Positions 58,030 through 64,000 of a stretch of DNA of 64,000 bases are shown piece after piece (position 1 is the stretch's first letter; every line of letters begins with the position of its first letter). The stretch is from Acidimicrobiia bacterium (lineage in GTDB: Bacteria > Actinomycetota > Acidimicrobiia > IMCC26256 > PALSA-555): positions 85,472-149,471 of the forward strand of contig JBBECS010000003.1 of NCBI GenBank assembly GCA_040881685.1, in the 5' to 3' direction. Under the pieces are notes generated by a model. The model had not been told where the DNA came from and ran no database searches. It saw nothing but the letters and a program-made list of their open reading frames with translations. The position numbers and the translations under genes are program-made.

Positions 58030-59394
58030 TCAGGTCTCGCCGCCGACGAGGGCGAGGACCTCGGCGGTGTGGGCCTCGCACTCGAGCGCGTTGGCGGCTT
58101 CGAGGTTGAGGCGGATGAGCGGTTCGGTGTTGCTCGGGCGGAGGTTGAACCACCAATCGTCGAGCTCCACCGTCAGCCCGTCGAGCCGGTCCTGCTGCTC
58201 GTTCGAGTATTCAGCGGCAACTGACTCGATCACGGCTGCGGGATCGTCGACACGACGATTGATCTCACCGGACGCCACGTAGCGCTCGAAGGGCTGGCGG
58301 AGAACCGACAGCGGCTCCTCGGTCTTCGAGAGCGCTTCGAGCACGACGAGCGCGGCGATGAGCCCGGAATCGGCGCGGAAGTTGTCTCGGAAGTAGTAGT
58401 GCCCCGAGTGCTCGCCTCCGAAGATCGCGCCGGTCTCGGCCATCACCTGCTTGATGTACGAGTGCCCGACGCGCGTGCGCACCGGCGTGCCGCCGAGCTC
58501 ACGGACGACCTCCGGCACCGTCTTCGAGCAGATGAGGTTGTGCACGACCGTACGGTCGGCCGCCGGCGCATCGGCCGCAACCCGGCGAAGGATGGAGCTC
58601 GCGACGATCGCGGTCGTGAGCGAGCCCGACACCGGCTGGGCGCGGTCGTCGACCAGGAACACCCGATCAGCATCGCCGTCGAAGGCAAGTCCCACATCTG
58701 CGTCCTTGTCGACGACGGTGCGCTGGAGGTCTTTGAGGTTCTCGGGTTGGATCGGGTCGGCCGGGTGGTTCGGGAACGTGCCGTCGAGCTCACCGAACAG
58801 CATCGTCAGGTCGAACGGGAGCCCTTCGAGCGCGGCGGGCACGACCAGCCCACCGATGCCGTTCGCCGTGTCGGCCACGACCTTGAGCGGGCGGAGCGCG
58901 TCGACATCGACGAACGAGCGCACGTGGTCGACGAACGCCGGCAGCAGGTCGAGCTGCTCGTACCGGCCAGACTCCTCGGCCCGTTCGACCAGCTCGGCCA
59001 CGACCGCCGCCTTGATCTGCGCCAGCCCGGTCTCCACCCCCACCGGGGCCGCACCGGCGCGGCACAGCTTGATGCCGTTGTACTGCGCAGGGTTGTGACT
59101 TGCGGTGAACATCGCCCCTGGCGCGTCGAGGTGGCCGGACGCGAAGTAGATGAGGTCGGTGGACGCGAGCCCGAGATCCACGACATCGGCCCCCGCCAAC
59201 ATCGCACCCTCGGTGAAAGCCGCGACCAGGGGCACGGACGACGGCCGCGCGTCGCGACCCACGAGCACGCGTGCCGCTCCCGTGAACCCGACGAACGCGT
59301 TGCCCACGCGCAGCGCGACCCCATCGTCGATCTGGTCGGGATACACGCCGCGGATGTCGTACGCCTTGAAGATGGCGTCGAGGTCTGCGCTCAT
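58030..59394 (-). CDS. manB: Phosphomannomutase/phosphoglucomutase (ManB)
   Basis: Interconverts mannose-6-P and mannose-1-P (precursor of GDP-mannose), often also glucose phosphates. 454 residues with the four alpha-phosphohexomutase landmarks: TASHNP (active-site phosphoserine), DGDADR (metal loop), GEHSGH (sugar-binding loop) and RPSNTEP (phosphate-binding loop). The N-terminal FKAYDIRGVYPDQID is typical. ATG 59394 overlaps the stop of the large membrane-protein gene by 4 bp, indicating translational coupling to a probable glycosyl- or glycan-related protein. Confidence 0.96.
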   Translation of the reverse strand: MSADLDAIFKAYDIRGVYPDQIDDGVALRVGNAFVGFTGAARVLVGRDARPSSVPLVAAFTEGAMLAGADVVDLGLASTDLIYFASGHLDAPGAMFTASHNPAQYNGIKLCRAGAAPVGVETGLAQIKAAVVAELVERAEESGRYEQLDLLPAFVDHVRSFVDVDALRPLKVVADTANGIGGLVVPAALEGLPFDLTMLFGELDGTFPNHPADPIQPENLKDLQRTVVDKDADVGLAFDGDADRVFLVDDRAQPVSGSLTTAIVASSILRRVAADAPAADRTVVHNLICSKTVPEVVRELGGTPVRTRVGHSYIKQVMAETGAIFGGEHSGHYYFRDNFRADSGLIAALVVLEALSKTEEPLSVLRQPFERYVASGEINRRVDDPAAVIESVAAEYSNEQQDRLDGLTVELDDWWFNLRPSNTEPLIRLNLEAANALECEAHTAEVLALVGGET

Positions 59395-61931
59395 GCGGTC
59401 GATGATCCCAGACTCTTGGTCGCGTTCGCTCGACGCCGCCACCACGGGCCGAACGCGAGGACCGAGAGGCCCGCAACACCCGCAAGCGTTCCGAGCCGCC
59501 CGAGCCACTCCGCGCCCGTCGTCCCGTAGTGGAGCGTGACGTCACGTTCGGTCGGGACCACGACCATGAAGTTGGGTGTCGCGCGGTATGGGCCGCGCGC
59601 TCCGTCGACCTCCCAGTTCGGGAAATACGAGGTCTTCACGTACACCGGCACGCCGGGGCGCGACACGTGAAAGCTGATCGAGTCGTCGGTGGCGCGGATC
59701 TTCGTGACCTGCGTCTGCGGAAGGCGCCGCTTGTCGAGGTTGCGAGCGCGCCTGGGACCCGCGTGCTGCCACGAGGTCGGACCTTCGTCCACGAGTGGGC
59801 GATCGAGCGCCCTGGGCGAGTCGAACCATGGCACCGCGATGCAGTCCTGCCATTCATGGCTCTCAACCGGAATCGCCTTGCCGTTCGCATCGACCTTTCC
59901 CAGCAGCTTTCCAACCCGCAGCTTGCACGCATGGTCCTCGCGCTTCGAGAGCGCGTCCACCACGACCGGCTGGAATTCGAGCGCCTCGACGAGCTCCGAG
60001 CTCCGCACCCGGTAGATGCTCCAGCCGAGCGGAGGCTTGTTGTCGGTATCGGGGGAAGTCGCCACGAGTCGTAGCCGCTCGTCAGCATCGGCGGCCGCTT
60101 TCGACTCGGCCGAGTGCGTGACGAAGTAGCGGACCCCTAACAGCTGGAGCCAGCGAACGCCGAGCGAGAATTCTGTCGAGTCGCGGTATGGCAGACCTCG
60201 AACCGCGTTGGACGCGTTGCCGGGCGCGGCAAGCGTGGCGACCGTCATGAAGTGGTACGGCGTCGTCGCTGACGCCTCGTAGTACACGCCCTCCATCGAC
60301 CCGATGCGCCCGTCGGTCCAATACGGCAGCAGCATCAAGGCCAGCGGAGATCCGTACTCGTTGAGCTGCGTGTTTCCCTCCCAGGTGGCTCGCCCAGGCG
60401 GGAGGCTGTCGAGCGCGTCGATGAGGGACCGGTACTCCGGGTACGCCTTCGGGATCGTCTTGCCGCCGCCAGTCGTGTCCTCGTAGCCCAGGTAGTTCCA
60501 GTTGATCCAACCGGTGAGGAACCCGTCGGTTCGGTTCTTCTCCTGGTTCACATCGACCAACACGCCGATGGCGATGATCGGGGTGAGCAACGCGATCGTC
60601 ACGGCACGAAGGAGCTTCGGCGACGTCACGGTCCCCCACTCGAGGGCGAACTTTCGCGCGAGCCATCCGGCGCCGCGGATCAGCTCGGACACGCCGAGGC
60701 CCATGAGCAGGAACACCGACACGTACCAGAAGGGCAGGAGCCGGAGGTTCCACACGGTGGTGGTCTGCACGTCTTCCCAGAACCGGAAGAGGACAGCACT
60801 GACGAGCGCCAGGAAGAGCAGCGCTCCCACGGTCTGCGCGTGTCGACCGCGGCGCACGACAGCGCCCGCGATCGCGATGCCGGTGAGGGTCAAGGCGCCC
60901 CACTCCCAGGGCATCCAGCCACCGACGAACTCCCACGGCAGCGCGGCGCCCTCGTCCACGCCCGTCAGTGACGGCGGGAAGAGGTAGCGCTCCGGATCGA
61001 GGTTCTGGTGGTCCTTGCACGTCGGGACGCCGGGCTTGTTGGCCTTCTCGGAGCAGGCGATCGCGTCGTAGCGCATGTCGGTCGTGTAACCCAGGGTCGC
61101 GACGAGGGGCAGCGCCCAGACCGCGCTCAGAAGGGCACCGACCGCGCCGATGGCCAGCGCTCGGCGCAGGTTGAACCACGGGCGATACGCAAGCCACACC
61201 GCAAACGCACCGACCGCGGCGAAGATCGCCACGATGAGGTGGCTCGTCACCGTGGCCGCGAGGAGAACGGCAGGAACCCATCGGAGCCGCCCGGTGCGAA
61301 GCGTGTACGCGAACATGCCCATGAAGGCGAGCGCGAGTGCCAGGGCGATCGTGAACGAGAACTCGCCGGCCAGGTTGCTCGCGAGCGTTCCCCCCGCGAT
61401 GCGCTGGTTGAACGCGAGCGTCTCATCGCTCCCTGTGAAGAAGAGCCACGCGGTCGCGGCAACTGCGAAGCCGGCGGGCGCAGGATTCGGCGCGCGAATC
61501 CCGCGCCCGAAGACGTACGCGCCGAACGGAAGGAGGACCGGTCCGAGCGCGGTGATGAGCTTGAACGCGACGTTGTACGGCAGGACGACGTCGAGGACGA
61601 TGATCAGCAGCGCCGGAAACGGGAAGTAGAACTGGCCGGCCGGGAACCCGGCATAGAAATCGGGGCTCCACCCGGCAAGCCGCCACGGCAACAGGTGGTC
61701 ACGCAGGTAGGCCGGCCACCACACGTGCGCGGCGGTGTCGCCCCCCGACGGTGTCGTGTTGCGGAACAGCAGGTGCGGCTCCAGTTGCACGAAGACGAAG
61801 GCGCAGCACGCCGACAGGACGAGAAGGCCGACCCAGAGGTCGACCCGGTGGATCCACTCGGGTATCGGCCGGGACGGCGGGGGTGGCGGTGGAACGTCGG
61901 CCGTCGCCTCCCGCTCTGCCACGGCCGTCAT
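59391..61931 (-). CDS. Large polytopic membrane protein with extracellular C-terminal region (GT-C-like)
   Basis: 846 residues. A Pro-rich cytoplasmic start (VPPPPPPSRPIPEW) leads to about eleven transmembrane segments up to residue ~440. A soluble, presumably extracellular region of some 370 residues and one more C-terminal span (LGTLAGVAGLSVLAFGPWW) follow. The first large loop carries TPSGGDTAAHVWWPAYLRDHLLPW, with the acidic residues expected of a GT-C transferase catalytic loop. Similar actinobacterial proteins are annotated only as membrane or 6-pyruvoyl-tetrahydropterin synthase-related proteins. A role in cell-envelope glycan building with manB is inference from the 4-bp overlap. Start ATG 61931. 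Confidence 0.82.
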   Translation of the reverse strand: MTAVAEREATADVPPPPPPSRPIPEWIHRVDLWVGLLVLSACCAFVFVQLEPHLLFRNTTPSGGDTAAHVWWPAYLRDHLLPWRLAGWSPDFYAGFPAGQFYFPFPALLIIVLDVVLPYNVAFKLITALGPVLLPFGAYVFGRGIRAPNPAPAGFAVAATAWLFFTGSDETLAFNQRIAGGTLASNLAGEFSFTIALALALAFMGMFAYTLRTGRLRWVPAVLLAATVTSHLIVAIFAAVGAFAVWLAYRPWFNLRRALAIGAVGALLSAVWALPLVATLGYTTDMRYDAIACSEKANKPGVPTCKDHQNLDPERYLFPPSLTGVDEGAALPWEFVGGWMPWEWGALTLTGIAIAGAVVRRGRHAQTVGALLFLALVSAVLFRFWEDVQTTTVWNLRLLPFWYVSVFLLMGLGVSELIRGAGWLARKFALEWGTVTSPKLLRAVTIALLTPIIAIGVLVDVNQEKNRTDGFLTGWINWNYLGYEDTTGGGKTIPKAYPEYRSLIDALDSLPPGRATWEGNTQLNEYGSPLALMLLPYWTDGRIGSMEGVYYEASATTPYHFMTVATLAAPGNASNAVRGLPYRDSTEFSLGVRWLQLLGVRYFVTHSAESKAAADADERLRLVATSPDTDNKPPLGWSIYRVRSSELVEALEFQPVVVDALSKREDHACKLRVGKLLGKVDANGKAIPVESHEWQDCIAVPWFDSPRALDRPLVDEGPTSWQHAGPRRARNLDKRRLPQTQVTKIRATDDSISFHVSRPGVPVYVKTSYFPNWEVDGARGPYRATPNFMVVVPTERDVTLHYGTTGAEWLGRLGTLAGVAGLSVLAFGPWWRRRANATKSLGSSTA

Positions 61932-61994
61932 GGGGACCAGCCTTGCAGGGCCGACGTGACGCGCCGGGGTCGCCCGAGCGCGCTCCCCGCGTCT

Positions 61995-62162
61995 TTACGT
62001 GTGGCTGGCGAGCTCGAGCACCCGCGTGAGCGGGATGTGCCCCTCGGCCGACTCCCAGGTCTGGGACTCGCAACGGCCGCAACGGCGGAACGTGAGCTGG
62101 GACCCGCCGACTCGAATGCGGATCTCGATGAGCGCACCCTTCGAGCACGAATCACATTGCAT
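61995..62162 (-). CDS. 55-residue zinc-ribbon protein
   Basis: A short gene with good signals: ATG 62162 with GGGAGG six bases upstream. The product has CDSC near its start and CGRC 23 residues later (CxxC...CxxC), then a short acidic helix (IPLTRVLELASHT). It is a single treble-clef or ribbon domain with no other part. Function unknown. It lies 63 bp before the large membrane protein on the same strand, so it may be co-transcribed. The open frame runs further upstream but without a ribosome site. Confidence 0.78.
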   Translation of the reverse strand: MQCDSCSKGALIEIRIRVGGSQLTFRRCGRCESQTWESAEGHIPLTRVLELASHT

Positions 62163-62252
62163 TTCCGACCTCCCAGTCGTCGCTCGCAGGGACGTATCGG
62201 CAGCGGAGGCTCGAAAACTTGAGCCGGTGGAGCATCCCGGATGCAAGGGATC

Positions 62253-62984
62253 TCAAGGCTCGAGGTCGAACAGCAGGCCGATCGCGGCCAGGAGGTTGAA
62301 CCCGGCATGGAGGTAGATCGACTGCGAGAGGCTCCTGGTCTCGACCGCCCGCCAGGCCGAGATCAGGCCGAGCAGGAGCAGGGCCGGGACCGCGAAACCA
62401 GAGCCGGGGTCGAGGAGGACGTGGACGACGGCGAAGATCAGCGCCGAGACGAAGATGGCCCGCTCCGCGGGAAGGCGCCGTTGGAGGCTGCGCAGCAGCG
62501 CCCCGCGGAACAGCAGCTCCTCGCCGATCGGCGCGATCAACAGCACCCCGAATGCCAGGAGCCCTGCTTCGAGGCCGCTGGCTTCGTCGAAGATGCGGAC
62601 CACATCCTGTGACCGCTCTTCGAGGCCACCGAGCTCGAGGATCGGCTGCACCATCGCCACCGAGACGATCGCCAGCCCGAAGCCGGCCGCCAGCCATCCC
62701 GAGTCGGCCAGTCGGAGACGCAGACCGAAGTCGGCCGTCAGGCTCCCCCGCCCCTTTCTCAGCGCGACGAACGCGAGCATCCCGACGGCGGCCCCGGTCT
62801 GGAACACGAGCCCGACGAACGTGGCCAACGCCTCGTCGCGAGGTAACAGCTCGCCGTTGGTGATGAAGGGGGCGAGCGCGAGGGCTGCGGCCACGAGCGA
62901 CACGAACCACGCAATGGCGGCATCCGAGATCCCCCACCGGGGTGGGGTCGTGCTCGGCACCGGGGTCGCGCCCGCGCCGTCCAT
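62253..62984 (-). CDS. CPBP family intramembrane metalloprotease
   Basis: 243-residue membrane protein with about seven hydrophobic segments. The CPBP (Abi/Rce1) motifs are present: GEELLFRG (EExxxR, catalytic Glu pair and Arg), FAVVHVLL (second-motif His) and HAGFN (third-motif His). Family members process prenylated proteins, bacteriocins or act in envelope stress; the substrate here is unknown. ATG 62984 is used because upstream sequence resembles nothing. Divergent from ftsH with a 125-bp gap. Confidence 0.92.
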   Translation of the reverse strand: MDGAGATPVPSTTPPRWGISDAAIAWFVSLVAAALALAPFITNGELLPRDEALATFVGLVFQTGAAVGMLAFVALRKGRGSLTADFGLRLRLADSGWLAAGFGLAIVSVAMVQPILELGGLEERSQDVVRIFDEASGLEAGLLAFGVLLIAPIGEELLFRGALLRSLQRRLPAERAIFVSALIFAVVHVLLDPGSGFAVPALLLLGLISAWRAVETRSLSQSIYLHAGFNLLAAIGLLFDLEP

Positions 62985-63054
62985 GCATTCACGGTACCGG
63001 CGCGCCCGTCGGGTGCCGTGGAATCCCGAGGACACGGGGGCGTAGACGGGGCCG

Positions 63055-63060
63055 TACGAT
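63055..63060 (+). promoter_or_regulatory. Candidate -10 element (TACGAT) for ftsH
   Basis: The same hexamer as upstream of the tRNA-Pro locus and tRNA-Lys, here 49 bp before the ftsH start. A -35 match is not convincing (GTAGAC is too close). Confidence 0.35.
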
Positions 63061-63109
63061 GGGGAACTCGGATCGGCGCGTACGCCGGTTCGACCCCTCA
63101 GGAGCCCCC

Positions 63110-64000
63110 ATGAGCCGCCCTCCGAACGAGATGCCCCAGGGTCGACGTTCCGCGGGCGGACCCGACCGGCGACCGGGTGATCGGCAGGGTCCCCCCGCGC
63201 CCGCACCGTGGGCGCGCACGCTGCCCTGGATCCTCATCGCGCTGCTCATCGGCGTGTTCGCGCTGACCAACGTGTTCTCGGCCGAGACCAGTGGCGCGAA
63301 GGAGCTCACCTTCTCCGAGTTCCGCGACGAGGTCGGCGCCGGGCGTGTCAAGAAGGTCGAGTTCGACACGACCACCGGCGACATCACCGGCCAGTTCAGG
63401 ACCGCACAGGACGACACGAAGGACTTCACGAGCAAGGGACCGGCGCAGGATCTTCCCGAGGCGGTGGTCGACGAGCTCGAGGAACAGAACGTCGACCTCG
63501 AGTACACGACGCCGACGTCGAACTTCTTCCTCGACCTGCTCCCGCTCATGCTGCCGATCCTGGTGATCGTCGGCCTGTTCATGTGGATGAGCCGACGCGC
63601 CCAGGGCCAGATGGGTGCGGTGATGAACATCGGCCGCAGCCGGGCGAAGGTCTACAACACCGAGAAGCCCAAGACGACGTTCGAGGACGTTGCCGGCTAC
63701 GGCCCGGTGAAGGCCGAGATCGCCGAGGTCGTGGACTTCCTCAAGCATCCCGGCAAGTTCAAGCAGATCGGCGCGCGCATCCCGAAGGGTGTGCTGCTGG
63801 TCGGCCCGCCGGGTACCGGCAAGACGCTCATCGCCCGCGCGGTCGCCGGGGAGGCCGGCGTGCCGTTCGTGTCGGTCACCGGGTCCGACTTCATGGAGAT
63901 GTTCGTGGGCGTCGGCGCCGCTCGCGTGCGCGACCTGTTCCAGACCGCGCGCAAGCAGGCACCAGCGATCGTCTTCGTCGACGAGATCGACTCGATCGGG
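63110..64000 (+). CDS. ftsH: ATP-dependent zinc metalloprotease FtsH, N-terminal part (cut by window edge)
   Basis: Membrane-bound AAA+ protease that degrades unassembled or damaged membrane and some soluble proteins. 297 codons are present. A Pro/Arg-rich cytoplasmic leader comes first, then a first span at about 38-56 and an extracellular domain (about 60-138). The second span is at about 141-160 and the AAA+ domain begins with [14 protein letters not shown]. Walker A is GPPGTGKT at 232-239, and Walker B VFVDEID is reached just before the cut. The protease HExxH lies outside. The start ATG 63110 has CAGGAG five bases upstream. Confidence 0.97.
   Translation, partial: MSRPPNEMPQGRRSAGGPDRRPGDRQGPPAPAPWARTLPWILIALLIGVFALTNVFSAETSGAKELTFSEFRDEVGAGRVKKVEFDTTTGDITGQFRTAQDDTKDFTSKGPAQDLPEAVVDELEEQNVDLEYTTPTSNFFLDLLPLMLPILVIVGLFMWMSRRAQGQMGAVMNIGRSRAKVYNTEKPKTTFEDVAGYGPVKAEIAEVVDFLKHPGKFKQIGARIPKGVLLVGPPGTGKTLIARAVAGEAGVPFVSVTGSDFMEMFVGVGAARVRDLFQTARKQAPAIVFVDEIDSIG

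Overview
The window is a high-GC chromosomal segment with no phage, plasmid or insertion-sequence signature. The gene content indicates an actinobacterium (Actinomycetota). The indicators are a mec-cysO-cysM sulfur-carrier cysteine pathway joined to murI, a Rv1339-like metallo-beta-lactamase protein, rph and rdgB in nearly the mycobacterial order. Other indicators are a LytR-CpsA-Psr protein, an F420-type luciferase-like oxidoreductase, a mycothiol-type maleylpyruvate isomerase fold protein, DUF3052, DUF2510 and a comFC-hpf-secA neighbourhood. The tRNA and gene style would fit Acidimicrobiia, but that class assignment is inference.

Layout. 1-5.6 kb: valS (5' part only), clpX, clpP, tig on the minus strand, then an LCP-family gene. 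5.6-14.2 kb: six intact tRNA genes (Pro, Gly, Arg, His, Lys, Leu) and a tRNA-Pro remnant, scattered among an AI-2E-type transporter, a zinc-ribbon protein, two SDRs, an epimerase, an intron-type PD-(D/E)XK endonuclease and a thiolase/DUF35 pair. 14.3-17 kb: a small Cys-rich protein, a PAS-GGDEF diguanylate cyclase and an unknown gene. 17-25 kb: a long minus-strand run from a CoxL-like gene through mec, cysO, cysM, tsaC, murI, an MBL protein, rph and rdgB, which joins cysteine synthesis, tRNA t6A synthesis, D-glutamate supply and RNA/nucleotide housekeeping. 25-28 kb: nitronate monooxygenase, a Gfo/Idh dehydrogenase, then smpB and tmRNA (trans-translation). 28-45 kb: accessory metabolism, with a P450 coupled to a catalytically dead M48 homologue, amidohydrolases, an ABC exporter pair, thioesterase, LLM oxidoreductase, desaturase, an SRAP protein, a frameshifted MFS gene and a 1-Cys peroxiredoxin. 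45-52 kb: M23 hydrolase, ftsX, ftsE, prfB and secA (division-site hydrolase control, translation termination, secretion). 52-59.4 kb: DUF2079 protein, short hpf, comF, ahcY, a sugar isomerase, a Trm112-like protein and manB (mannose/GDP-mannose supply). 59.4-64 kb: a large polytopic protein, a zinc-ribbon mini-protein, a CPBP protease and the first 297 codons of ftsH.

The most unusual signal is not a gene. Two families of short hairpin repeats recur in intergenic gaps. Family 1 (R1) is a 60-nt double hairpin ending in a GGAG motif. One copy supplies the ribosome binding site of a gene and another appears to be inserted in frame inside tig. Family 2 (R2) is a hairpin with an ATA/GTA loop between conserved flanks. 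In both families stem sequences differ between copies in compensating pairs, which argues for a conserved RNA or DNA structure.
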